A stretch of 8,788 nt of DNA from Candidatus Coliplasma caballi (GCA_018065365.1 JAGHTH010000063.1:1-8788); one strand, 5' to 3'; counted from the first letter of the stretch, positions 1 through 7,347 are shown. Notes: generated by a model from the sequence alone, not told the origin. Program-made: numbers and translations.

Positions 1-47
1 TACTGATTGACGCGGCAGCCCAGCGTAACGATCCCGACTGTTTTCAT
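1..47 (-). CDS. mtaB: Partial: N-terminus of MtaB-type tRNA methylthiotransferase
   Basis: Only the first 16 residues are in the window: MKTVGIVTLGCRVNQY. The TLGC-(K/R)-VNQY signature is the first cysteine motif of the UPF0004 domain in MtaB, the radical-SAM enzyme that adds a methylthio group to t6A at position 37 of ANN-decoding tRNAs. Relatives differ here: MiaB usually reads T-Y-G-C-Q-M-N and RimO L-G-C-P-K-N. Cys11 would be one of three cysteines holding the auxiliary 4Fe-4S cluster. The ATG overlaps the TGA stop of the upstream Toprim gene in an ATGA, which points to translational coupling and a shared transcript with holA. The gene runs off the left edge, so the radical-SAM and TRAM domains cannot be checked. 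The subfamily call rests on one short motif. Confidence 0.8.
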   Translation of the reverse strand, partial: MKTVGIVTLGCRVNQ

Positions 48-634
48 AGTCCGTTCCGTGTTCTTTCGTAAGTTTCCCTGTCCACCAACAGATTGATCGC
101 CTCGAGCAATCCGCGGGAAGTCAGATTATCCGGCAGATCCAGCGCGCGCGCCAACGCTTTGCGTTTTTCGGAAGCGTTTTCTCCGCCCGAAAAGCCGTGC
201 GCGTACCATTCCGCCTCGGTTACGCCCGCGCCGTGCGGCAGACCGTTTTCCGCCGCGAACGGCAAAAGCAGTTCCCGCAGCGTTTTTCCGTCCGTTCCCT
301 CCACGCCGAGCAAGCCGTCGGCGGAGGGGGCGCTTTTCCGTTTTTCCTTGCCTTTTCTCTGCGGTGCATAGACCTGATAGACCGTCCCGCCCCGCAGGAT
401 ACCCTTGAGTTTTCCGCGCAGAAAAGCACCCGCGCGGTCGCTGTCGGTCAACAGGATCAACCCCTGCTCCCTGCACACGCGGGAGAGCAGTTCTTTTTTT
501 TCGGTGTCCCGAAAAATTCCGAACCCGTTCAGCACGAAAACAGGCGTCTGCACCACGTTTTCCAAACGGATCTTATCGTATTTTCCCTCTACTGCCACCG
601 GGCAGCGCAGGATCAGTCTTTCATCGTTTTCCAT
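44..634 (-). CDS. Toprim/DUF4093 protein, RNase M5-like
   Basis: This encodes 196 residues from the ATG at 634. An N-terminal Toprim domain is visible: VEGKYD at 15–20 with the conserved acid Glu16, and LTDSDRAG at 62–69 with the DxD acids Asp64 and Asp66. A linker rich in Lys and Arg (GKEKRK, about 95–100) and a GVEG motif (110–113) follow, then a C-terminal helical region ending in a LPDNLTSRGLLEAINLL-like segment. This arrangement fits the clostridial Toprim proteins carrying DUF4093, which are related to RNase M5 (RnmV), the 5S rRNA maturation nuclease. 5S processing is an inference from the family, since many such proteins are uncharacterised. The start lies inside the end of holA with no strong ribosome site, so translation probably depends on holA. 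An in-frame ATG 48 bases further upstream would only add non-conserved residues. Confidence 0.8.
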   Translation of the reverse strand: MENDERLILRCPVAVEGKYDKIRLENVVQTPVFVLNGFGIFRDTEKKELLSRVCREQGLILLTDSDRAGAFLRGKLKGILRGGTVYQVYAPQRKGKEKRKSAPSADGLLGVEGTDGKTLRELLLPFAAENGLPHGAGVTEAEWYAHGFSGGENASEKRKALARALDLPDNLTSRGLLEAINLLVDRETYERTRNGL

Positions 635-1718
635 AGCCGCAAATTCTGCAGACCAGCAGTTCCAGCGCCGACGCGGGATCACTCCGCACGGTCTTCAGCC
701 GCAGGTCTGTCTCAGCGATCATCGCGACCGCCGCGTTCAGTTCTTCCATCGTTACGTAATGCAAAGACGACAGCGCTTTGGTAACCTTCCACGACGGAAT
801 TTTCTGCTCGGAAGCGATCTGCGCGGCGGTTTTTCCGTGATCCACGCCCGCTTTGACCAGCAGCATCAGTTGATAGTTGGAAGCGAGGTACCCCATCGCC
901 ATCGGAACGCTTTCGGCGTTGAGCCGCAGCCCCGAAAGAATCTTCCGCGCACCCGCGAGGTCTTTTCGGTTCATGCAGGAAGCCACGTCGAAAAAGACGT
1001 AACTCTCGTTCGCGCAGCAGTAGGTCTTTACGTCCTGCTCGGTCAGCGGTTTCCCGTCGTACAGTTCGCAGAGTTTGGAGATCTCGCCCTGCAACGTGTA
1101 CATATCGTTGCCGCAGTAGGAGATCATCATGCCCGGCAGTCCCGGCGCGATCTTCACGCCGCGCGCAGAGAAATGCTTTGCCACCCACGCCGCGAGCTTA
1201 TCACCCTTTTCGGGCTGAAATTCCACCACCGTGCCGTACTGTTCCAACGCGGAAAGGAGCAGTTTGAAGCCGTTTCGTTTTTCGGGAGTGCCCTCTTTTT
1301 CGGGCTTTTTCGCGCCCGTCCCGCCGCTGTATTCTCCGGCGCGGAGCAGAAAGAGCAGCGTCGCGTAATCGGGAAGGTCTTCGATGATCCGCGCGTACCT
1401 CTCTCCCTCGTCGGCGGAAAGTTTCTGCACGTTCAGCCCTCTGACCTCAACGCACTTGCTCTCCCACATATACGGAAGCGCCTGCACGCATTCTTCCAGT
1501 TCGCCGGCATTCTGGTGTTCCGCGTCAAATACGATGTAATTGAATTCGGGAAGCGGGGAACTTTTTGCGTTTTTACGTAGTTTTTCGGCATAGAAATCTT
1601 TGGTGTATTCCTCCGCGCCCCAAAACAGATAGGCGCCGTTCAGCGTCCCTTCCTTGATCTTCTGCTTCAGAACGTCCAGCGGATCTTTGTCGAATTCCCG
1701 ACGTCCGTACGAGCCCAT
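621..1718 (-). CDS. holA: DNA polymerase III subunit delta (clamp loader)
   Basis: This encodes 365 residues, close to the usual 330–350 for HolA. Delta is the wrench of the clamp-loader complex and opens the beta sliding clamp. Features seen are the N-terminal YLFWGAEEY segment (30–38, equivalent to the family's YLL-x-GEE-x-Y), ALPYMWESKCVEVRG (80–94), GNDMYTLQGEISKLCELY (203–220), YVFFDVASCMNRKDLAGA (240–257) and the C-terminal WKVTKAL...ETDLRLKT region (310–343). A charged stretch around 127–150 (SGGTGAKKPEKEGTPEKR) looks like an insertion. The ATG at 1718 is chosen because AAAGGAGG sits 7 bases upstream. The ATG at 1742 would put its ribosome site at the predicted transcript start. The gene follows comEC, a common Firmicutes order, but has its own promoter. 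It overlaps the next gene by 14 bases. Confidence 0.92.
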   Translation of the reverse strand: MGSYGRREFDKDPLDVLKQKIKEGTLNGAYLFWGAEEYTKDFYAEKLRKNAKSSPLPEFNYIVFDAEHQNAGELEECVQALPYMWESKCVEVRGLNVQKLSADEGERYARIIEDLPDYATLLFLLRAGEYSGGTGAKKPEKEGTPEKRNGFKLLLSALEQYGTVVEFQPEKGDKLAAWVAKHFSARGVKIAPGLPGMMISYCGNDMYTLQGEISKLCELYDGKPLTEQDVKTYCCANESYVFFDVASCMNRKDLAGARKILSGLRLNAESVPMAMGYLASNYQLMLLVKAGVDHGKTAAQIASEQKIPSWKVTKALSSLHYVTMEELNAAVAMIAETDLRLKTVRSDPASALELLVCRICGYGKR

Positions 1719-1725
1719 GCCGTCC

Positions 1726-1733
1726 CCTCCTTT
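1726..1733 (-). promoter_or_regulatory. Ribosome binding site deciding the holA start
   Basis: AAAGGAGG on the minus strand is a near-perfect Shine-Dalgarno sequence 7 bases before the ATG at 1718. It favours that start over the in-frame ATG at 1742. Confidence 0.8.
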
Positions 1734-1755
1734 CCCAAACATTCTCTCCTTTTTG

Positions 1756-1784
1756 ATTGTATCATAGTTTCCCCGATTTTGCAA
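1756..1784 (-). promoter_or_regulatory. Sigma-A type promoter of holA with extended -10
   Basis: The minus strand reads TTGCAA (1784–1779), a 17-base spacer, then TACAAT (1761–1756). A TG one base before the -10 box makes an extended -10 element. The predicted transcription start is near 1749, giving a leader of about 31 bases that holds the holA ribosome site. The promoter would drive holA, the Toprim gene and mtaB apart from the alaS–comEC operon. It is predicted from sequence only. Confidence 0.7.
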
Positions 1785-1788
1785 TCGG
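1773..1788. repeat. Perfect inverted repeat over the holA -35 box
   Basis: CCGATTTTGCAATCGG has two 6-base arms and a 4-base centre. The -35 hexamer lies mostly in the centre and right arm. It could be an operator. No T-run follows it on the minus strand, so it is not a typical terminator for comEC. Chance is possible at this length. Confidence 0.4.
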
Positions 1789-1796
1789 CGAAAAGC

Positions 1797-1816
1797 GAAA
1801 AAGCGTAAACTTTTTC
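1797..1816 (-). other. Weak AT-rich hairpin in the comEC–holA gap
   Basis: On the minus strand GAAAAAG, TTTACG and CTTTTTC form a perfect 7-base stem with a 6-base loop, 34 bases after the comEC stop. The stem is almost all A-T and no separate U-tract follows, so any termination of the comEC transcript here would be weak. Read-through into holA is likely. Confidence 0.25.
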
Positions 1817-1849
1817 CCGTTTTCCCGTAAAAAAGTGCAGTTTTTGTGT

Positions 1850-3397
1850 TTAACCCGGCAAAAACGCCAACACGACGGTGCTGACGAAGAACAGTGCCGA
1901 CGAGGTAACGACGACCTCCAGGCGTTTCTGCTTTAAGAACGCAAACCCGAACAGTGCCGCGCACACGAACACCGCCGGCAGCCATGCCGTTCCGTCAGGC
2001 AGCGTCAGACTGCCGATGCCGCTCTCTCGGAGCGCCGTAAGCGCAAGTTCCAACCCGCGCAGCGCCGTTCCGGGCAGAAACGCCAGCACCGACGCGGCTT
2101 CCGTCCAGAACGGACAGATCAGCGCCGAAAGCAGTACGAGCGTCAGCACGTACGGGAACAGCGGAACGACCAGCAGATTCAGAAGCGGCGCGATCCACGA
2201 CACTTCCGAAAACGTAAACGCCACGACCGGAAAGGTAAACAGCACCGCACCCGCCGAAACGAAAAAGTTTTCCGCGACTCCGGCAAGCAGTTTCCGAAGT
2301 TTTTTCTTCCGACCGACCGTTTCACCGACGATCTGTTCGCCGAGCAGTTCGGCATAGGGCTCCAAAAGCAAAATGCCGAGGCAGGATAAGAACGAAAGTT
2401 GAAGCCCCACGGAAAACAGCGCATACGGGTTGAGGATCAACAGCACGATCAGCGCCGCCGACAGCGAACTGATCCCGTCGATGCTCTTGAACGCCCGCGT
2501 TCCGACCGCCACACACGCCATCATGAACACCGCGCGCAGAATGGACGGCGACGCGCCGACCAGAATCGCGTAAACAACGGAAGCCGTGATGCAAACGATA
2601 TCCGCGGCGTAAGCCGGAACTCCGACGCGCGACAGCAGTCTGCGCAGAATCGTCATCAACACCACAAGGTGCAATCCGCTGATCGCCAGAAGGTGCGACA
2701 GCCCGCCGTTTCGGTACACGGCGGAAACCTCCGCGGAAAGCGCGCTTTTCTCGCGGAACAGAAGCGCCTCGGTCAGTCCTTGCTGTCCGAACGGCGCGTA
2801 CAGTTTTTCACAGTAAGAAACGCCTTTCCGGCGCAAAAACCCGATCGGATCGTCCGCGTACTCACGGGCAACGATCGTCCCGTGCGCGTTCAGCGCGATC
2901 CCCTCCGCGCGCAGATCCCTGCCGCAGAGGTTTCCGTAAGTCAGTTTTACCGTTACGTTGTCCCCGCAGAGCAACCTCGTCGAAGTATCGAGGTACAGGC
3001 GGATCTTCGTTCCGGACGGCAGCGCGTTTACGGAACGCTCCGCTTTTACGATCACATAGGACGACGTTTCGCTGCTCCCGCTGTCCGTCACGGTTCCCGC
3101 GACGGTATCTTCCCTGCCGGAAAACCGCGAGAACTCCTCGTACGGCTGCGCCCGCAGGTGCGCCCAACCCGTCCCGACGGTCAGCCCGATCGAAGCGATC
3201 AGCGCGTAAACCGCGGCGTTTTTCCAATCCGGCAAACGTTTTTTCGACAGACGGAGCAATCCCGCCGAAACGGCGATCAGAAGCGCGAACGTGAAAAAGC
3301 AGACCGCCTTTCCACCGGGCGAGGCGACAAAACCCACGGCGATTCCCGCCGCGAAGAACAGCGCCAGAACGGTAAAAAGGCGGTCTTTCAACATCAT
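1850..3397 (-). CDS. comEC: ComEC/Rec2 family DNA-uptake channel, short form lacking the C-terminal MBL domain
   Basis: This encodes 515 residues, against roughly 750–800 for full-length ComEC, which forms the inner-membrane channel for single-stranded DNA in natural competence. The N-terminus has hydrophobic segments at about 6–26, 32–50 and 61–80. A soluble beta-rich part (about 95–180) follows and matches the DUF4131/OB-like domain. The membrane competence domain carries its signatures: HLLAISGLH (235–243), PSILRAVFM (284–292), LNPYALFSVGLQLSFLSC (322–339) and NLLVVPLFPYVL (407–418). The protein stops right after a last hydrophobic segment (about 493–513). The metallo-beta-lactamase-like domain that normally follows is absent, and the 131 bases to holA cannot hold it. 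The start is 4 bases after the HIT stop with only a weak ribosome site, so coupling is likely. A second ATG follows directly. Confidence 0.88.
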   Translation of the reverse strand: MMLKDRLFTVLALFFAAGIAVGFVASPGGKAVCFFTFALLIAVSAGLLRLSKKRLPDWKNAAVYALIASIGLTVGTGWAHLRAQPYEEFSRFSGREDTVAGTVTDSGSSETSSYVIVKAERSVNALPSGTKIRLYLDTSTRLLCGDNVTVKLTYGNLCGRDLRAEGIALNAHGTIVAREYADDPIGFLRRKGVSYCEKLYAPFGQQGLTEALLFREKSALSAEVSAVYRNGGLSHLLAISGLHLVVLMTILRRLLSRVGVPAYAADIVCITASVVYAILVGASPSILRAVFMMACVAVGTRAFKSIDGISSLSAALIVLLILNPYALFSVGLQLSFLSCLGILLLEPYAELLGEQIVGETVGRKKKLRKLLAGVAENFFVSAGAVLFTFPVVAFTFSEVSWIAPLLNLLVVPLFPYVLTLVLLSALICPFWTEAASVLAFLPGTALRGLELALTALRESGIGSLTLPDGTAWLPAVFVCAALFGFAFLKQKRLEVVVTSSALFFVSTVVLAFLPG

Positions 3398-3401
3398 CGG
3401 A

Positions 3402-3746
3402 TCAACCCATTTTCGCGGGCAAAACCTTTCCGCCGAGGATGTGGAAATGCAGATGCGGAACGGTCTGTCCCGCGTCGCTTCCGCAGTTGGAGATCACACG
3501 GTAACCGCTTTCGGAAAGCCCGACCATCGAAGCTACCTTCGGAATGGCGAGCAAAACCTCGGAAACCGTGCCGATCGTGTCCGGGTTCACTTCGTTCATC
3601 GAAGCGATGTGCTTTTTCGGGATGACCAGCACGTGAACGGGCGCGTTCGGGTTGATATCGTGAAACGCGAAAACGTTTTCATCCTCAAAAACCTTTTTCG
3701 AGGGAATCTCGCCGCGCGCGATTTTGCAGAAAATGCAATCTTCCAT
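3402..3746 (-). CDS. hinT: HinT-like HIT family nucleoside phosphoramidase
   Basis: This encodes 114 residues, the usual size for HinT. HIT proteins of this branch hydrolyse AMP linked to amines or aminoacyl groups, including aminoacyl-adenylates released by tRNA synthetases. The N-terminus EDCIFCKIARGEIPS has the Cys4–x2–Cys7 pair often seen with bound zinc. HVLVIPKKHI (38–47) is the conserved central strand. HLHFHILGG (98–106) is the histidine triad, with His100 the expected nucleophile. The ATG at 3746 is chosen because AAGGAG lies 8 bases before it. The in-frame GTG at 3755 overlaps that ribosome site. The gene sits 24 bases after alaS and 4 bases before comEC. Its place beside alaS suggests, by inference, that it clears alanyl-AMP. 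The cellular substrate cannot be read from sequence. Confidence 0.93.
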   Translation of the reverse strand: MEDCIFCKIARGEIPSKKVFEDENVFAFHDINPNAPVHVLVIPKKHIASMNEVNPDTIGTVSEVLLAIPKVASMVGLSESGYRVISNCGSDAGQTVPHLHFHILGGKVLPAKMG

Positions 3747-3754
3747 TTCGGACA

Positions 3755-3760
3755 CTCCTT
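3755..3760 (-). promoter_or_regulatory. Ribosome binding site deciding the HIT gene start
   Basis: AAGGAG preceded by an A-run lies 8 bases before the ATG at 3746. Its last base is the first base of the alternative GTG codon (3755–3753), which rules that GTG out as the start. Confidence 0.75.
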
Positions 3761-3770
3761 TTTTAGATCT

Positions 3771-6410
3771 TCAGCCGATCTGACCGGCAAGCACGTCCTT
3801 GACCGCCGCGAGCGCGTTTGCGAGTCCGGACGGATCCTTACCGCCGGAAGTCGCGCTGTCGGGACGTCCGCCGCCGCCTCCTCCGACCATCGGAGAGATC
3901 GACTTGAGGATATTTCCGCAATGTGCCTTTGCCGCGACGGCGGTCTTGCCGCAGCCCGCGACCAACTGCACCTTACCCTCGTTCACGGTACCGACGACCA
4001 GAACGAGATCGGGATTCTGATTGACGAGGTTATCCACCGCACCGCGCAGCGCGTCCATCGGCTGCCCGTCGAACGATGCCGTTGCCAACCGCAGAGCGCC
4101 TACCGGTGCCGCGCCCTTGACGGATGCTTCCAACTCGCCGGACAACGCCTGCAAACGAATGGAATCGAGTTCCTTGCGGAGTCCCTTGTTTTCCGCCTGC
4201 AGCTGTTCTGCCTTGCGGATCGCTTCTTCCGTTCCGTTCGCTTTCAGCGCGGAAGCAAGTTCGCCGAGCTGATTCTTCTCGTCGCGCAGAAGCGCCAGCG
4301 AATTCAGACCGGTGCACGCCTCGATACGACGGACACCCGCCGCGACGGAGGTTTCGGTCAGGATGCGGAACAATCCGATCCGCGCGATGTTGTCGATGTG
4401 CGTTCCGCCGCAGAGTTCTTTGGAGAAGTCGCCCATCTTGACCACACGGACGAATTCGCCGTATTTTTCGCCGAACAGCGCCATCGCGCCGCTTGCCACG
4501 GCTTCCTGCTGGCTCATCACGTCGGTTACGACGGGAAGTCCCTGCAGAATGACCTCGTTGACGCGGTTTTCGACCTGTAGAAGTTCTTCCGCGGTCAGCG
4601 CCGTCGGGTGCGTAAAATCGAATCTTGCCTTCTGCTCGTCCACGTAGGAACCCGCCTGCTGAACGTGCGTACCCAACACCTCACGGAGTGCCGCCTGCAG
4701 CAGATGTACGGAGGAATGGTTGCGTGCGATCGCGGTTCTTCTTTCCGCGTCGATCTCCGCTTCGCAGGGAGCGTCCACGGTCAGAACGCCTTCTTCAAGC
4801 GTACCGAAATGCAGGTACACGCCCTCGGCGGTCTTCTTGACGTTCTCCACACGGAACACACCGCCGTCCTGCCGGATCACACCGGTGTCGGCGACCTGTC
4901 CGCCCATTTCCGCGTAGAACGGAGTCTTGTCCAGCACGACGACCGCTTTGCCGCCGTTCAGCACGGAAGCCGGCTCGCCGCCCGCAACGATATTGATGAT
5001 CACGGAAGCGGTCTTGTTCTCGGTATAGCCCTCGAACGAGGTCGGGCGCGTCTTGTCGATGCCGCCGACGGAATCGTCCGTCCAGCTCATGTCGCCCAGC
5101 GCCGCGCGTGCTTCTCTCGCACGCTTCTTCTGCTCCTGCATCAATGCTTTGAACGCGTCTTCATCCGCGGAAAGTCCTTTTTCCGCCAGAGTTTCTTTGG
5201 TCAGGTCGATCGGGAATCCGAACGTATCGTACAGTTTGAACAGATCCTCGCCCGCGACGGTGTCTTTGCCCGCCTTCTGCGTTTCGGCGATCATCTTATT
5301 CAGAATGCCCAAGCCGGCGTCAAGCGTCTGGTTGAAACGGTCTTCCTCGATGCCGATGATCTTGCGGATATAATCGGCGCGCGCGACCAATTCCGGATAC
5401 GCTTCTCCGCTCTCGTGGATCACGGTGTCGCACAGCGTCGAGAGGAAAGCCCCCTTGATGCCCAGCAGTCTGCCGTGTCTTGCGGCTCTGCGCAGCACGC
5501 GGCGCAGAATGTAACCTCTGCCCTCGTTGGAAGGCAGAACGCCGTCGCTGATCAGGAACGTCGCGGTACGGATGTGGTCGGTAATGACACGTAAGGACAC
5601 GTCCTTGTCGGAAGCCGACGCGTCGTATTTCACGCCTGCCATCTCGCAGACCTTGAGCATGATGTTGCGGATCGTATCGACTTCAAACAGGTTATTCACG
5701 TCCTGCATCACGCAGGCAAGACGCTCCAAGCCCATACCGGTGTCGATGTTCGGGTGCGCCAAACGGGTGTAGTTGCCGTTGCCGTCGCCCTCGAACTGCG
5801 TGAACACGATGTTCCAGATCTCAATGAAACGGTCGCAGTCGCAGCCGACGCCGCAGGTGGCTTTTCCGCAGCCGTACTTTTCGCCGCGGTCAAAATAGAT
5901 CTCGGAGCAGGGGCCGCAGGGGCCGGAACCGATCTCCCAGAAGTTGTCGTCCTTGCCCAGACGGGTAATGCGTTCTTTCGGAACGCCGACCTTCTCCCAG
6001 ATCTCGATCGCCTCGTCGTCTTCGAGATAGACGGACGGATACAGGCGATTTTCCGGGATCTCCAGCACTTTGGTCAGGAATTCCCACGCCCACGGAATCG
6101 CCTCGGATTTGAAATAGTCGCCGAACGAGAAGTTGCCGAGCATTTCAAAGAAGGTGCCGTGGCGCGCCGTTTTGCCGACGTTGTCGATATCGAGCGTGCG
6201 GACGCATTTCTGGCAGGTGGTTACACGCTTGCGGGGCGGAACTTTCTCGCCCGTGAAATACTTCTTGAGCGGCGCCATGCCCGCGTTGATCAGCAACAGC
6301 GAGTTATCGTCCTGCGGGACGAGAGAGAAAGAGTCCATTTTGAGATGTCCCTTGCTCTCGAAAAATTCAAGATACTTTTTGCGCAATACGTTCAGAGATT
6401 GAGATTGCAT
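3771..6410 (-). CDS. alaS: Alanine--tRNA ligase
   Basis: This encodes 879 residues, normal for bacterial AlaRS. It charges tRNA-Ala in the cytoplasm and removes mischarged Ser and Gly. The class II core is in the first 240 residues: MAPLKKYFTG (45–54), RHGTFFEMLGNFSFGDYF (83–100) and motif 3 NIDTGMGLERLA (221–232). A Cys-rich loop (181–192, CGKATC...CDCDR) lies in the core, as in many clostridial versions. The tRNA-recognition helices follow to about 460. The editing domain has its zinc ligands: HSSVH (His565, His569) and CGGTH (Cys667, His671). A coiled-coil-like stretch (about 710–755) leads to the C-Ala domain, ending in a Gly-rich GGGGGGRPDSATSGG loop (843–857). The first motif is HSSVH where HSATH is more common, and both histidines are kept. 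AAAGGAAG sits 9 bases before the ATG. No T-box leader is present. Confidence 0.97.
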   Translation of the reverse strand: MQSQSLNVLRKKYLEFFESKGHLKMDSFSLVPQDDNSLLLINAGMAPLKKYFTGEKVPPRKRVTTCQKCVRTLDIDNVGKTARHGTFFEMLGNFSFGDYFKSEAIPWAWEFLTKVLEIPENRLYPSVYLEDDEAIEIWEKVGVPKERITRLGKDDNFWEIGSGPCGPCSEIYFDRGEKYGCGKATCGVGCDCDRFIEIWNIVFTQFEGDGNGNYTRLAHPNIDTGMGLERLACVMQDVNNLFEVDTIRNIMLKVCEMAGVKYDASASDKDVSLRVITDHIRTATFLISDGVLPSNEGRGYILRRVLRRAARHGRLLGIKGAFLSTLCDTVIHESGEAYPELVARADYIRKIIGIEEDRFNQTLDAGLGILNKMIAETQKAGKDTVAGEDLFKLYDTFGFPIDLTKETLAEKGLSADEDAFKALMQEQKKRAREARAALGDMSWTDDSVGGIDKTRPTSFEGYTENKTASVIINIVAGGEPASVLNGGKAVVVLDKTPFYAEMGGQVADTGVIRQDGGVFRVENVKKTAEGVYLHFGTLEEGVLTVDAPCEAEIDAERRTAIARNHSSVHLLQAALREVLGTHVQQAGSYVDEQKARFDFTHPTALTAEELLQVENRVNEVILQGLPVVTDVMSQQEAVASGAMALFGEKYGEFVRVVKMGDFSKELCGGTHIDNIARIGLFRILTETSVAAGVRRIEACTGLNSLALLRDEKNQLGELASALKANGTEEAIRKAEQLQAENKGLRKELDSIRLQALSGELEASVKGAAPVGALRLATASFDGQPMDALRGAVDNLVNQNPDLVLVVGTVNEGKVQLVAGCGKTAVAAKAHCGNILKSISPMVGGGGGGRPDSATSGGKDPSGLANALAAVKDVLAGQIG

Positions 6411-6434
6411 TTTTATTTTCTTCCTTTCGGATAT

Positions 6435-7310
6435 TTATTCCAGAATAATGTCGGACACGGTGGATTCTTCCGAAGATTCCTCCGGCGCATCGGGAAGCGC
6501 CGGCGCTTCCGCGGCAATGAGAACGCCCATCTGTTCACAGGAAAGCGCGCAGGCACTTCCCGCGGGCGTTACCACCGTAAACGAGGCGTCGCAGCCGGAA
6601 AACGCTTCTGCGCCGAGGTTGCACCCGCCGGGCAGAACGACGTAAACGAGCGCCGTGTCTCCGCGGAACGCGTAGTCCCCGAGCGACAGCAGATCGCCGC
6701 CGAAATCGACCGCGCGCAGTTCCGCACAGCCCGAAAACGCCCGTGCGCCGACGGTGCGGACCTTTCCCGCAAACGAAACGGTTTTTAACGAAGTGCATTG
6801 ATTGAAACAAAAATCGGGGATCGCCGTGATTCCGGCAGGCAGATCGACCGAGGTCAGCGCGCCGCACCACGAAAAGCTTTTTTCGCCCATCGCCGTCAGC
6901 GTCGAAGGCAAGCTGACCGACGTCATCGCGCTGCAATAGTAAAACGCGTTATCGTCGAGCGCCTCGATCCCTTCGGGCAGGACGACCGATTCGACCTTTA
7001 CCCCGTCGTAAAACGCCAAAGCGCCGATGCGCTTGACCGGCAGCCCGTCGAGCGTCGCCGGGACGTTCACGTGTGTCTGCTCGCCGAGGTAGCCCGTGAT
7101 GACCGCGTAGGTCAGATAGGCGTCGTATGCGTAATCGCCGCTCTCGCGGGACTCCACGAAATCGGGCGGGATCACTTCCCCTTCCTCGCCGTTGACGTAA
7201 CTCTTGATCTTCGTCAGCATCCCTTCCAGAGAGAACGAGCAGGAGCAGAGCGCGGCGCAGACGCAGAGGATCAGAGCAGCCAGACAACCGCGTTTGAGAT
7301 TCCTTTTCAC
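6435..7310 (-). CDS. BspA-like leucine-rich-repeat lipoprotein
   Basis: This encodes 291 residues from a GTG start. A basic N-terminus (KRNLKRG) and a hydrophobic stretch lead to a lipobox, LCSC, with the lipidated cysteine at about position 24, so the protein should be anchored to the outer face of the membrane. From about 80 to 250 it carries repeats of the LRR_5/BspA type, with the recurring pattern AF-x-x-C-x-x-L-x-x-V-x-L-P (AFYYCSAMTSVSLP, SFSWCGALTSVDLP, CFNQCTSLKTVSF, AFSGCAELRAVDF, AFRGDTALVYVVLP). An acidic, Pro/Ser-rich tail ends in SDIILE. Such repeats usually mediate surface binding; the partner here is unknown. The GTG at 7310 is chosen because AAAGGAG lies 11 bases upstream. 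The ATG at 7370 falls inside the -10 box and cannot be in the transcript. It lies 24 bases before alaS and probably leads that operon. Confidence 0.85.
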   Translation of the reverse strand: MKRNLKRGCLAALILCVCAALCSCSFSLEGMLTKIKSYVNGEEGEVIPPDFVESRESGDYAYDAYLTYAVITGYLGEQTHVNVPATLDGLPVKRIGALAFYDGVKVESVVLPEGIEALDDNAFYYCSAMTSVSLPSTLTAMGEKSFSWCGALTSVDLPAGITAIPDFCFNQCTSLKTVSFAGKVRTVGARAFSGCAELRAVDFGGDLLSLGDYAFRGDTALVYVVLPGGCNLGAEAFSGCDASFTVVTPAGSACALSCEQMGVLIAAEAPALPDAPEESSEESTVSDIILE

Positions 7311-7321
7311 AGACGATTTCA

Positions 7322-7328
7322 CTCCTTT
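7322..7328 (-). promoter_or_regulatory. Ribosome binding site deciding the lipoprotein start
   Basis: AAAGGAG on the minus strand lies 11 bases before GTG 7310. The nearer in-frame GTG (7322–7320) shares its first base with the last G of this site, leaving no spacer. The spacing to 7310 is a little long, so the start is likely but not certain. Confidence 0.6.
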
Positions 7329-7347
7329 CGTTCGGTGGAAAACAGCC

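Noticed and set aside
405..1580. 391-codon plus-strand frame opposite holA and the Toprim gene
   Set aside because: It is antisense to two genes with clear family motifs, and has low-complexity reverse-strand composition and no start signals.
1719..1742. ATG at 1742 as the holA start
   Set aside because: Its ribosome site would sit at the predicted transcription start near 1749. The ATG at 1718 has a better ribosome site with 7-base spacing.
1743..1849. Missing ComEC C-terminal domain hidden by a frameshift between comEC and holA
   Set aside because: About 107 AT-rich bases cannot encode a 250-residue domain, and no MBL motif such as H-x-H-x-D-H appears in any frame there.
3291..4580. Long plus-strand open frame (429 codons) opposite alaS, HIT and comEC
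   Set aside because: It runs across three well-supported minus-strand genes, has no ribosome site or recognisable domain, and its composition (rich in Arg, His, Gln, Val) is what the reverse strand of GC-rich coding DNA gives.
6411..6434. T-box or other riboswitch upstream of alaS
   Set aside because: Only 24 bases separate the lipoprotein stop from the alaS start, and they hold just the ribosome site.
5754..6788. 344-codon plus-strand frame opposite alaS and the lipoprotein
   Set aside because: It spans the boundary between two real genes and has no domain, ribosome site or promoter.
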